A stretch of DNA of 50,070 nt from Deltaproteobacteria bacterium (GTDB lineage Bacteria; Myxococcota; UBA796; SXON01). The notes under the pieces are model-generated. The model saw only the letters and a list, made by a program, of their open reading frames with translations. It was not told the DNA's origin and made no database searches. The position numbers and the translations under genes are program-made. Within the stretch, counting starts at the first letter, position 1; each line of letters opens with the position of its first letter. This document shows positions 16,654-24,985 of the stretch, piece by piece. The stretch spans positions 1 to 50,070 of the forward strand of contig CANKNP010000001.1 in NCBI GenBank assembly GCA_947483545.1, read 5' to 3'.

Positions 16654-19502
16654 TGCTGGAGAAGGCGCGCCGGGTCGTGCCCGCGAGCCAATGGGAGCGG
16701 GCGAAGGCGCTCGCGAGCGGCGATGCCGTCAGCCTCGGATCACGCGACGCGAAGGAGGAGACCTGGTTCGTGAAGGTCCCGCCGCGGCCCGCGCCATGGG
16801 AGGTCACGCTGTGGCCCGCCGAGCGGGATTGGTACTGCGCGTGTGAGAGCCCCGGGTGCTTTCACCTCGCTGCGGTCATGATCGCACGTGACTCCGGGCG
16901 CTTTCAACAGCGCGTCGCCTCGCGCGTGACCTGGCGGTTGACCCGCAGCCCCGAGGGTTTACGGCTCGCCTTCGACGCCCCGCGCGATGCCGCCTGGACT
17001 GACGACGACAAGCTCGTGCAGCGCCTTTGCCGCGAGTGGTTGACCACCGCCGGGAGCGGGCCCATCGTGCCGCGCGCGATCCTCCACGAGGTGCTGGCCG
17101 CGCTCGCGGGGCTCCCGCTCACCCTCGACGGGGCGCCCATCACCTGCAAGGGCGAGCCTGTCGTGCCCCGAGCCCTGGTCGAGGACTTCGAAGGCGGCTG
17201 GAAGATCCGCCTCGTCCGCGCCGCCGGCATCGACGAAGCGTTCCGCAACGGGGTCGTTCGCCTCGGCACCGTGCTCCAGCCGTTCACCGACGGCGGGCTT
17301 GACGTGGAGCTCAAGAACCGGCTCAACAGCGGCGTGACCTTCCGCAAGGACGAGATCGAGAAGCTGGTCACCGTCTGGCTGCCCAAGCTGGAGAAGATGA
17401 TCCCGGTGCAGCGGGTGTCGGGCAAGCTCCCGCGCGTCGTGAGCGTGCCACCGCGCATCGACTGGGACGTGGTGGCGGGGGCCGGGGCCTCGTTGGCGGT
17501 GACGCCCCGCATCGTCTACGGGGACCCGCCCATCGCCCGGGTCGAGCGTGGCGCGCTGGTGCGGATCTCGGGGGACATCCCGGCCCGAGACCTGGGTGCG
17601 GAGCGAAAGCTGGAGTCGGAGCTGGGAGAGCTGCGGATGGCGGCGGGGGCGGGCTCGGCGCGCGTGGGGGTCGAGGCGGCGCGCTGGGTCGAGTCGCTGA
17701 AGCCAACGGTGCGCACGGTGATCCTCGCCAAAGCCCCACAGTTCCGGATCGAGCGGGGTGCGTTCGACCCCGCGATCACGCTGGGGGAGGACGGAACCTC
17801 TGTGCATATCGACGCAGGAGGGGCCGACCCCCGCGCGCTGATCGGCGCCTGGCAGGACCACATGCCGCTCGTGCCGCTGCTTGGGGGTGGCTATCGGCCG
17901 GTCCCTCGCGACTGGCTCGAACGGTTCGCCCCGATCCTGGCCGAGCTGCTCGACGCCACGGATCGCGACGGCAAGGTCGCAAAACACCGCGTCGCCGTGT
18001 TGCTCGACGCTGCGGACGCGCTGTCGCTGCCCGTGCCGCCCGCCCTTGCCGCGCTCCGGGCCTTGGCCGGGGACTTCGACGCCATCCCGGCCTCCGCCCC
18101 GCAGCCCGGGTTTTCAGGCACGCTGCGGCCCTACCAGCAACGCGGTGTCGATTGGCTCCACTGGCTCACGACCCTGGGCGAGACCGGCGGCGGGGTGTTG
18201 GCCGATGACATGGGCCTCGGCAAGACGATCCAGTGCCTCGTGCTGCTCCTTGCGCGCCGGTCGGTCGGCCCAGCGTTGGTCGTCGCGCCCACGAGCGTCC
18301 TGCGAAACTGGGAGAGCGAAGCGGCCAAGTTTGCCCCGAGCTTGAAGGTGAACGTGTACCACGGGCCGAAGCGCGCGCTGGATGCCACCGCGGACGTGAC
18401 CGTCACAACCTGGGCATTGCTGAGGATGGACGTGGACGCCCTCGCGGCAGTGGGTTGGGCCACGTTGATCCTGGACGAAGCGCAGGCGATGAAAAACCCG
18501 GACTCCCAAGCGGCGGAGGCGGCATGCAAGCTACCGGCCCAACTCAAGCTCTGTGTGACGGGGACGCCCGTGGAGAATCGACTCGAGGAGCTATGGTCAC
18601 TGTTCCATTGTGTGCAGCCCGGGTTGTTGGGCGGTCGAAATTCGTTTCGGGATCGCTTTGGAAACCCCATCGCCAATGGGAGCCGCCGGGCTCGAGATGA
18701 TCTGCGGAAGCGGATTCGGCCGTTCGTGCTGCGGCGGCTCAAGTCCCAAGTTGCCCGGGATTTGCCCGCGAGGACGGACCGAGTTTTGAGGTGTACGCTC
18801 TCGAAAGAAGAGCGGGCGCTGTACGACTCGGTGCGGTCATTGACGCGGGCGGACGTGGCGAAGATGCTCGGCGGGGGACGGACCCTGCAGGTGCTGGAGG
18901 TGCTGCTGCGCATGCGCCAGGCCGCCTGCCATCCGGGCCTGCTGCCCGGCAAGAGCGCAGTTTCGAGCGCCAAGGTCGAGCTGTTGTTGGAGGAATTGGA
19001 GGAGATCCTGGACCTGGGGGAAGAGCGCGCGGAGGACGAACCGAAATGGCCGCACAAGGCGCTGGTTTTCAGCCAGTGGACGTCCATGCTGGATCTGGTC
19101 GAGCCGGTTTTGGAGGCGAAGGGGATTCCGTTCGTGCGGCTGGATGGCAGCACCGTCGATCGCGCCGCGGTGGTGAAGACCTTTCAGTCGGCAGATGGGC
19201 CGCCGGTGTTCCTGCTCTCGCTGACGGCGGGCGGCACGGGGTTGAACCTTGTGGCGGCCGACTATGTTTTTCTGTTGGACCCGTGGTGGAACCCCGCGGT
19301 GGAGGATCAAGCCACGGACCGCGCGCATCGCATCGGGCAAGACCGGCCGGTGGTCGCGACCCGACTCGTGGCCGAGGGCACCGTGGAGGAGAGAATCCTG
19401 GAGCTTCAAGCCCGCAAGCGGTCGCTCGCCAACGCCGCGCTGGATGATGAGGCGCTGTCGGCTCAGCTCTCGCGGGACGAGATCGCGGCGCTGTTTGAGT
19501 AG
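16653..19502 (+). CDS. SNF2-family DEAD/DEAH helicase with N-terminal SWIM zinc finger
   Basis: 949 residues from GTG 16653, which overlaps the previous stop by one base (TAGTG). An alternative start at 16611 would overlap the GT87-like gene by 43 bases. Near residues 62-71 is a SWIM motif, CACESPGCFH (C-x-C-x4-C-x-H). The C-terminal half is a Swi2/Snf2 ATPase: DDMGLGKTIQ (Walker A, about residue 520), LDEAQAMKNP (motif II variant DEAQ), TGTPVENRLEELWSLF, FSQWTSMLDL and QATDRAHRIGQDRPV. Bacterial SWIM-SNF2 proteins (RapA/HepA relatives) remodel nucleoprotein or RNA polymerase complexes. Its place behind glycosyltransferases is probably chance co-transcription. Confidence 0.93.
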   Translation: MLEKARRVVPASQWERAKALASGDAVSLGSRDAKEETWFVKVPPRPAPWEVTLWPAERDWYCACESPGCFHLAAVMIARDSGRFQQRVASRVTWRLTRSPEGLRLAFDAPRDAAWTDDDKLVQRLCREWLTTAGSGPIVPRAILHEVLAALAGLPLTLDGAPITCKGEPVVPRALVEDFEGGWKIRLVRAAGIDEAFRNGVVRLGTVLQPFTDGGLDVELKNRLNSGVTFRKDEIEKLVTVWLPKLEKMIPVQRVSGKLPRVVSVPPRIDWDVVAGAGASLAVTPRIVYGDPPIARVERGALVRISGDIPARDLGAERKLESELGELRMAAGAGSARVGVEAARWVESLKPTVRTVILAKAPQFRIERGAFDPAITLGEDGTSVHIDAGGADPRALIGAWQDHMPLVPLLGGGYRPVPRDWLERFAPILAELLDATDRDGKVAKHRVAVLLDAADALSLPVPPALAALRALAGDFDAIPASAPQPGFSGTLRPYQQRGVDWLHWLTTLGETGGGVLADDMGLGKTIQCLVLLLARRSVGPALVVAPTSVLRNWESEAAKFAPSLKVNVYHGPKRALDATADVTVTTWALLRMDVDALAAVGWATLILDEAQAMKNPDSQAAEAACKLPAQLKLCVTGTPVENRLEELWSLFHCVQPGLLGGRNSFRDRFGNPIANGSRRARDDLRKRIRPFVLRRLKSQVARDLPARTDRVLRCTLSKEERALYDSVRSLTRADVAKMLGGGRTLQVLEVLLRMRQAACHPGLLPGKSAVSSAKVELLLEELEEILDLGEERAEDEPKWPHKALVFSQWTSMLDLVEPVLEAKGIPFVRLDGSTVDRAAVVKTFQSADGPPVFLLSLTAGGTGLNLVAADYVFLLDPWWNPAVEDQATDRAHRIGQDRPVVATRLVAEGTVEERILELQARKRSLANAALDDEALSAQLSRDEIAALFE

Positions 19503-19547
19503 GCAGGACCGATCCGACGCCATCGGAGACGAGCAAGCATGAGCGAT

Positions 19548-19558
19548 TGTACAGTACA
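19548..19558. promoter_or_regulatory. Perfect 11-base palindrome just upstream of the ferritin-like gene
   Basis: TGTACAGTACA reads the same on both strands around a central A, and sits eight bases before ATG 19567 in a locally AT-richer patch. There is no Shine-Dalgarno between it and the start codon. TACACT at 19555-19560 could serve as a -10 element for a near-leaderless transcript. It may be an operator, but nothing in the sequence names the regulator. Confidence 0.3.
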
Positions 19559-19566
19559 CTCGTCGT

Positions 19567-20631
19567 ATGGATCCTGACCTCCGGCGTCTTCTCGCCCGTG
19601 TTCGCATCGCCGCAGGGCTCACGGCGATCCCGCTGATCCTGGGCGCAGACTCGGGGGAACCCGGGACCACGACGGAGCAGCGCGTGAGCTGTCTCGACCG
19701 TGTGGGCCCGGAGGCGTGCCCGACGCCGGAGGATGCCCTGATCCGGCTCGCGGCGACCGACGAGGGCGGGTGCGCGGTCACGGCGGTGCTGGGCGATGGC
19801 CGGCTCAGCTACTTCGCAGACAGCTGTTGCTATGACGTCATCGTCACCTGCACCGACACTGACACAGGGCACCTCTCCTACCGGAACAATGGATGTATGG
19901 GCCGTCCTTTCCGTTTGGACGGCGCGATGGCCCGGCCGGGGGTTCGGCGCCGTCCGGCGCGCGTCCTCACCCTGGCGGCCGGGATGGAGCCCGAGAAGCG
20001 CGCGGTACTGGAAGCGTTCTGGACGGAGATCGCCATCGCGGAGCACGCCTCCGTCGCCGAGTTCCATCGCGCCGCGCTCGACCTGTTGCGGTTTGGAGCG
20101 CCAGAGCACCTGATCGCCGCGACGCAGCGCGCGGCCATCGACGAAGCCCGGCACGCGCGGCGTGCGTTCGAGCTCGCGTCGGCGTACGCGGGCGAGCAGC
20201 TCAGCGCGGGACCGCTCCCGCTCCCCACGCAGGTGACCCTGGCCAGCAGCCTGGCCGAGCTGGCCCGCACCACGCTTCGGGACGGCTGCGGCGCCGAGAC
20301 CTGCTCGGTCTGGCTCTACGCACGGCTGGCGAAGCAAGTGGACGACCCGACCGTCCGCGCCGTGATGGACGGCATCGTGCGCGACGAGACCCGCCACGCC
20401 GCTTTGGCTTGGGAGGTCGTGCGGTGGGCGTTGTCCCAGGGGGATCCCGCCGTGGGCGAGGCGATCAGAGAGGAACTCGACGGCGTCCCGCCCCGGCCGA
20501 TCTCGGTGGCGGTGGCAGACGACCCGGAGCTTCGTCGCCACGGTTGGGCGCCCGCGGAAGAGCAGAGCGACATCGTCTGGGAGAGTTGGCGGGCGGTGGT
20601 TCAGCCTGTCGCGTGGGAGATGCTGGCCTGA
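19567..20631 (+). CDS. Exported ferritin-like diiron protein with Cys-rich N-terminal domain
   Basis: 354 residues. Residues 10-27 form a hydrophobic segment that may be a signal peptide or anchor. Residues 42-110 hold seven cysteines (42, 51, 69, 87, 88, 95, 110), consistent with disulfides in an exported domain. From residue 145 there is a four-helix ferritin-like domain with the diiron ligand pattern: Glu159 (AEHASVAEF), EARH at 193-196, Glu244 and ETRH at 274-277. Such domains oxidise or store iron or act as oxygenases; the activity cannot be fixed here. Similar proteins are common in myxobacteria (family knowledge). It is followed by convergent genes. Confidence 0.8.
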   Translation: MDPDLRRLLARVRIAAGLTAIPLILGADSGEPGTTTEQRVSCLDRVGPEACPTPEDALIRLAATDEGGCAVTAVLGDGRLSYFADSCCYDVIVTCTDTDTGHLSYRNNGCMGRPFRLDGAMARPGVRRRPARVLTLAAGMEPEKRAVLEAFWTEIAIAEHASVAEFHRAALDLLRFGAPEHLIAATQRAAIDEARHARRAFELASAYAGEQLSAGPLPLPTQVTLASSLAELARTTLRDGCGAETCSVWLYARLAKQVDDPTVRAVMDGIVRDETRHAALAWEVVRWALSQGDPAVGEAIREELDGVPPRPISVAVADDPELRRHGWAPAEEQSDIVWESWRAVVQPVAWEMLA

Positions 20632-20634
20632 ATC

Positions 20635-20796
20635 CTAGTTCCCATCATGCACTGGCGCGGTCAGCTCCGCGAAGAAGTCGTGGTCCCAGCAAGGCCGGCC
20701 GGCGCAAGTGTCCATCCCGGAATCCGAATCGTGGTGCCGCTTTGGCCTGCCGTCGTCTTGCCCCGTGCGCCCCAGGACCAGCAGCAGCGCGGTCAT
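20635..20796 (-). CDS. Small hypothetical protein coupled to the UvrD-like helicase gene
   Basis: 53 residues from ATG 20796. A strong Shine-Dalgarno (GGAGGT) lies directly between the helicase stop codon and this ATG, at a good distance, which supports real translation and coupling. The N-terminus MTALLLVLG is hydrophobic but short; the rest is polar with His/Asp and two cysteines (TCAGRPCWDHD). No family was recognised. It could be a small membrane-associated or secreted peptide. The ribosome binding site is the main evidence. Confidence 0.4.
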   Translation of the reverse strand: MTALLLVLGRTGQDDGRPKRHHDSDSGMDTCAGRPCWDHDFFAELTAPVHDGN

Positions 20797-20809
20797 GGCA
20801 GCACCTCCG

Positions 20810-22879
20810 TCACCCCCGCCGTCTTGCCTCCGCCCGTGTCGCCACCACCGCCAGCCGCACCAATCGGCCCGCGATCGACCCGGGCGACCGGTCCAGGCGC
20901 TCGCCAATCGCGGCGAGGGTGTCCCCCGCGTCCCATCCGGCGATCGCCTGGGCTTCTTCCTCCTCCGTCCAGGTTCGCCCCTGCAGCGGCGCGCCGGTCA
21001 AGGCCTCCACGACGTCCACAGCCGTCGCCGTTTTGCGTCCCGGCTTCTTCGGTCTGGGCGGCTTCGGTGGCGACAGCTCCTCGACAAATCGGCTCGGCGT
21101 GTCGCCAGGCGCGTGCAGGTACGCGACCTCCATCGCGCGGGTGAGCCCAACGTAGAAGATCCTGCGCTCCTGCTCGATCCAGGGGCTCTGCGCGATGCCG
21201 CCTGGCTCCTCGCGTGTGCCACAGACCTGCCCCCGCTCCTCGGCAGGGCACGCCCCTTCAATCAAGCCGGGGAGAAAGACATGCTTCCATTCAAGGCCTT
21301 TGGCCTTGTGAATCGTGCAGGCACGCACACACGCCATCGGCGGGTTTCCACGCTGGGGGTCGATGTCCTTGACGGCTTGGGCGGCGTCCACCGGCGAGAC
21401 GCCGGAGCCGCGAAAAAGCGCCCGGAGCGCGTGAAAGCAGGCGATGGCGGTGTCCTGCTCCCGCTCGGACTTCAGCCGGGCGCGGATCTGGTCGTCCACA
21501 TCCACCTCATCCACGAGGAGATCCAACGCCGCGGCGGCCGTCTTTCGTCGCGCCATCGACTCCAACAGGCGGGAGAGATCGCTCAGCGAACGAAGCGCAC
21601 CGGGCCCCTGCCCCGCTTGGATCGCGCCAGAACGGTCTCGGAGGACCGCGCGAAGACCTGACCGCCCCAGACGCTGAACTTGCCGGGTGAAAGCCTCCTT
21701 CTGGATGTATCGATCGGGCGCGAAGGTCACGGCCCAGGCCTCGTCGAAGGTCACGGGCTCCTCGGTCGCGGCGGCCCGCAAATATCCGAGCGCCAGCTCC
21801 GGCCCGCGGCCTGAGCGGAGCAGGCTGACATCTTCGGTGTGGACCGGAATTCCATCGCCGATCATCGCGGCCAGAACCCCTGCCCCTTGGGTCCGGCCCC
21901 GGTAGAGCACGGCAATTTCCGCGGGACCCACGCCGTCCGCGAGCAGCTTTCGCACGGCCACTCCCACGTCGTCCACCATCACAAAATGCCCCTTCGCCCC
22001 GCCGCCATCGATCCCGCCCTGCGATCGTTCGAGGTTCCAAGCGATCAGTCTGGTCGCGGCTTCCGCGAGGGTGGGCCCAAATCGAAACGTCCGGGACAGG
22101 CGATATTCCGCCGTCCGGAGGTTTGGAAACGTCGTCGCGAACGCGCGAAAATATCGCGGATGTCCTCCACACCACTCGTTGATGCCCTGGTCCTCGTCGC
22201 CGACCACCATCACCGCGGTGCGCTCGTGGATCAGCCGCTGCACGAGCTCTACGCGCGCAGGGTTCACGTCCTGGAATTCATCAATCAAGAGGTGGTCGAT
22301 GCGGCCGAGGAGCTGGGGGTGGCGACGCAGCACGCCCACTGCGGTGTAGACCATGTCCTCGTACCCGAGCCGCAGCGTATCCCCGTCCGCCCGCCGCTCT
22401 TCCCATGCGCGGTAGGCATCGACCAGGACAGGGTTGGGAGGGTACGCGGCCCGCGCGGGGGGCACGAGGTGACCCTTCCAAAATGCCACAGCCCGCGCGA
22501 TCTCGTCGGGATCGTCGAATTGGTCACGATGCGCCCGGAACAAATCCCGAGAAAACCAGGTTGGTAGCTCTGGCGTCACCTCGATGGGCCTGGACAACAA
22601 ACCCGCCCGCTCGGCCACCCGGAGGACCTCCAGGCCCAATGCGTCGAACGTCGAGACGCGGACCGCCTTCGTGCCCAACCGCTGTACGAAGGTCTCCTGC
22701 ACGGCTTTGTTGAACATCACGACGCGGATGGCCCCGGGGTTCACCTGCTCGAGCAAACGCTGGACGCGACCGACGAGCGTGGTGGTCTTGCCCGCGCCAG
22801 GAGCGGCGCGCACCACCGCGTGGAGATCCAGGGGGTGATCGAGCACAGTTTGCTGCTCGGCGGTCCAGTGGATGGACAT
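20810..22879 (-). CDS. UvrD/Rep-type superfamily 1 DNA helicase
   Basis: 689 residues. SF1A motifs appear in order: the Q-motif region WTAEQQTVLDHP, Walker A AAPGAGKTTTL (25-35), motif II LLIDEFQDVNPARVE, motif III GDEDQGINEWCG, motif V region TIHKAKGLEWKHVFLPG and motif VI FYVGLTRAMEV. It should be a 3'-5' DNA helicase of repair or replication restart. The last 60 residues (WTEEEEAQAIAGWDAGDT... SPGSIAGRLVRL) form a separate helical domain resembling a Myb/SANT-like or sigma-4-like helix-turn-helix, unusual for this family and perhaps a DNA-binding tail. It starts 9 bases after the upstream RDD gene ends. Confidence 0.93.
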   Translation of the reverse strand: MSIHWTAEQQTVLDHPLDLHAVVRAAPGAGKTTTLVGRVQRLLEQVNPGAIRVVMFNKAVQETFVQRLGTKAVRVSTFDALGLEVLRVAERAGLLSRPIEVTPELPTWFSRDLFRAHRDQFDDPDEIARAVAFWKGHLVPPARAAYPPNPVLVDAYRAWEERRADGDTLRLGYEDMVYTAVGVLRRHPQLLGRIDHLLIDEFQDVNPARVELVQRLIHERTAVMVVGDEDQGINEWCGGHPRYFRAFATTFPNLRTAEYRLSRTFRFGPTLAEAATRLIAWNLERSQGGIDGGGAKGHFVMVDDVGVAVRKLLADGVGPAEIAVLYRGRTQGAGVLAAMIGDGIPVHTEDVSLLRSGRGPELALGYLRAAATEEPVTFDEAWAVTFAPDRYIQKEAFTRQVQRLGRSGLRAVLRDRSGAIQAGQGPGALRSLSDLSRLLESMARRKTAAAALDLLVDEVDVDDQIRARLKSEREQDTAIACFHALRALFRGSGVSPVDAAQAVKDIDPQRGNPPMACVRACTIHKAKGLEWKHVFLPGLIEGACPAEERGQVCGTREEPGGIAQSPWIEQERRIFYVGLTRAMEVAYLHAPGDTPSRFVEELSPPKPPRPKKPGRKTATAVDVVEALTGAPLQGRTWTEEEEAQAIAGWDAGDTLAAIGERLDRSPGSIAGRLVRLAVVATRAEARRRG

Positions 22880-22888
22880 GGCGGGGGT

Positions 22889-23626
22889 CTATCTCCGTTT
22901 GGGTGGCTCCCCGACCACCTCCGCCAGGTACACGTCGCCCGGTCGCCCGCGGGGTTCTCCCACCCGCACCACATAGGTCCCCGCGAGGACATCGTGTCCG
23001 GTGCGCTGGTCGCGCCGGAGGATCAGCAACGAATCGAGGAGCCCCAACGGACCACCGACGTGGGGCACCAAAGGCAGCGCAGAGTAGACGCCCTCCCGAA
23101 CCAGGAGCGTCCGCACCCAGCCGGCGTGCTCCCCGTCGGCGTTCACCACGCGGATCCCGAGCAGCCGCTTCCCCAAGGACTGGCCGTAGCGCCCGATCAA
23201 GTAGCATTGGCCGCAAAGTAGGAGCGCGAGGTAGGCCATGGCGATGCCGATCATCGTGGAGAGCAAGCCAGCGGCGCCGGCGCCGTTGACGAGCTCGGCG
23301 CTGACGAGCACCAGCACCCCGGGTGGGCCAGCGATCAACAACCAATCCACGACGCGCGCCAGGAGCCGGGCGCCCCGGTTGGCCAGCTCGGGGCCGGGCG
23401 GCGGGGCCGGCGGGGCCGGCGGGGCCAGCGCGATGCCATACATCGGGACGAGGGCGTGCTCCCTTTCGGGCTCGATGCCCTCGGCCGGCGGGCCCCCGTA
23501 CATCGAGACGTCCGCGTGTTCGCCTTCGGGTTCGATCGGCTCGCCGATTCTCCCGCCGCAGTGTGGACACCGCGCCGTGTCGGGCCGGACGTGGCGCTGA
23601 CAGGTCGGGCAGGTCGGTAACTTCAC
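22889..23626 (-). CDS. RDD family membrane protein with N-terminal zinc ribbon
   Basis: 245 residues. The N-terminus has a CPTCQRH...RCPHCGG zinc ribbon (two C-x2-C pairs), then a linker with a repeated (S)MYGGP / PMYGIA segment, then an RDD domain starting ANRGARLLARVVDWLL with the Arg-Asp pair and three membrane helices. YGQSLGKRLLGIRVVNADGE is the typical RDD helix junction. RDD proteins are poorly characterised; some are implicated in transport or ion exchange. It lies upstream of the UvrD-like helicase gene on the same strand, nine bases apart, so the two are likely co-transcribed. Confidence 0.85.
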   Translation of the reverse strand: MKLPTCPTCQRHVRPDTARCPHCGGRIGEPIEPEGEHADVSMYGGPPAEGIEPEREHALVPMYGIALAPPAPPAPPPGPELANRGARLLARVVDWLLIAGPPGVLVLVSAELVNGAGAAGLLSTMIGIAMAYLALLLCGQCYLIGRYGQSLGKRLLGIRVVNADGEHAGWVRTLLVREGVYSALPLVPHVGGPLGLLDSLLILRRDQRTGHDVLAGTYVVRVGEPRGRPGDVYLAEVVGEPPKRR

Positions 23627-23701
23627 GCGGAGATCCTACCCCACCCGCCTCGGCCCACGTCGCCGATTCTCCCGCCGCGCGAGGGCGCGCGCCGGGATTA
23701 T

Positions 23702-23879
23702 CGGCCAGTGTTGGCCAAGAAGGCCCGCATCCGCGGGCTTGTGTTCGCGTCCTCTCGGCCGGGTCCGGCGCTACCGCGCCGCTCTTCTGCGCCTCAGGTG
23801 CGCCCGCCTTCCGCCCGGGACGCAAACACGGGAGCCAGCTTTGAAAGCGCGCACTTCGTGGCGCCTTCAAAACTGGCTC
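23702..23879. repeat. Cluster of inverted repeats between the RDD and RNA methyltransferase genes
   Basis: The 240 bases from 23627 to 23866 hold no credible gene but several strong hairpins: GGCCA/TGGCC near 23703-23716, GCCCGC/GCGGGC at 23723-23738, an outer pair GTGTTCGCGTCC (23741-23752) with GGGACGCAAACAC (23817-23829), and a 19-base-arm hairpin from 23832 to 23879 (arms begin and end GAGCCAG / CTGGCTC, two mismatches). The last one runs into the 3' end of the methyltransferase gene. They may act as terminators, as RNA-stabilising structures or as a repeat element. No T tract follows on either strand. Confidence 0.5.
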
Positions 23880-24985
23880 CGCTCCTCCGGCGCGATCCCC
23901 CACGCCGTCACCCTCAAGCCCCCGTTCGGAAACGTCGCCAGGGGCTTCACCCGAGGCGAAACGCGCCGGGCGAGGTCTTGCTCCGGCGCCAGGAACACCA
24001 CGTGCCAGCTCCGAAACTGCTCGTTGACCACGGTCGCGAACCGGTCGAAGATGTCGCGCGCGGGGATGACCCGGGCGCTTGCGTCGTCGTTGAGACGATG
24101 GCCCCAGGGCGGGTTCGTCACGAGGTAGCCGGTCGGCGCTGGCGGCGTGAGCGCGGAGACATCGGCGGCGGACCACTGCACGCTTACACCCGCCCGTTTG
24201 GCGTTGGCGAGCGCGGCCTGCACACACTTCGGGTCGCGGTCGCTGCCCAGGATCGCGGAGGGCGGGGAGCGAGGACGGCCGGGCTTCGCGCCCCAGCCTT
24301 TGGCCATCGGCCACTCGTGCCAGGCGAAGGTGGTGTTCACAAAGGCGGAGCGACCGGAAGCCCAAAGGGCGGCTTCGATGGGGATGGTCCCCGATCCGCA
24401 GAACGGGTCCAGGAGCGGCGCGCTCGGGCTCCAGCCGGCCAGACGGAGGAGGGTCGCGGCGATGTTCTCGCGCAACGGGGCCTTGGACACGTCCGTCCGC
24501 CACCCACGCCGGTAGAGCAAATCCCCGCCGGCATCCAGCGATATCGTGGCGCGATCCCCGTCGGCCCGCACAGCGATCCGCTGCGTGAGCCGTGGGCGGG
24601 CGTACCGCTCGGGGATCCGCGGCCCCTTGAGCGACTCACCGATGGCCCAGACGATCCGCTTCTGAACGGAGTCCTTGAAGCGCAGTGCGGTTCCCCCGCC
24701 GCTCACGGCGACCTCGAGCGTCGCCTCTGGCGCGAGCAGCCCCTTCCAGTTCTGGGCCCGGACCAACGCGGCGAGCCCGTCCGACCCCGAGAATCGACCC
24801 TCCACGACCTGCATCAACATGCGGTCCGGTGTCCTGAGCATCGGCATCGCCGTGCAAACGGCCTGTGCCTCCGCTTGGAACCGGACCCAGCCGGGCTGGA
24901 TCTCGGGGCGGAAGCCGTGTTCGGTCAGCTCTGCGGCGACCGAGGGTTCAAGCCCCGGGTGGGCGATGGCGATCCAGGTGTTCAA
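23867..24985 (-). CDS. THUMP-domain RNA guanine-N2 methyltransferase (RlmL/YcbY-like)
   Basis: 372 residues. The N-terminal region (WIAIAHPGLEPSVAAELTEHGF) matches the ferredoxin-like plus THUMP RNA-binding module of RlmL/RlmK-type enzymes. The C-terminal UPF0020 methyltransferase domain has RAPLREN-type (KAPLRENIAATLLRLAGW), the SAM loop LLDPFCGSGTIPIEAAL, GSDRDPKCV and the catalytic NPPWG. E. coli RlmL makes m2G2445 in 23S rRNA. This protein is the short, single-methyltransferase form, so its exact target is uncertain. Its start overlaps the stop of the epimerase gene upstream by four bases. Its 3' end lies in a long hairpin. Confidence 0.9.
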   Translation of the reverse strand: MNTWIAIAHPGLEPSVAAELTEHGFRPEIQPGWVRFQAEAQAVCTAMPMLRTPDRMLMQVVEGRFSGSDGLAALVRAQNWKGLLAPEATLEVAVSGGGTALRFKDSVQKRIVWAIGESLKGPRIPERYARPRLTQRIAVRADGDRATISLDAGGDLLYRRGWRTDVSKAPLRENIAATLLRLAGWSPSAPLLDPFCGSGTIPIEAALWASGRSAFVNTTFAWHEWPMAKGWGAKPGRPRSPPSAILGSDRDPKCVQAALANAKRAGVSVQWSAADVSALTPPAPTGYLVTNPPWGHRLNDDASARVIPARDIFDRFATVVNEQFRSWHVVFLAPEQDLARRVSPRVKPLATFPNGGLRVTAWGIAPEERSQF

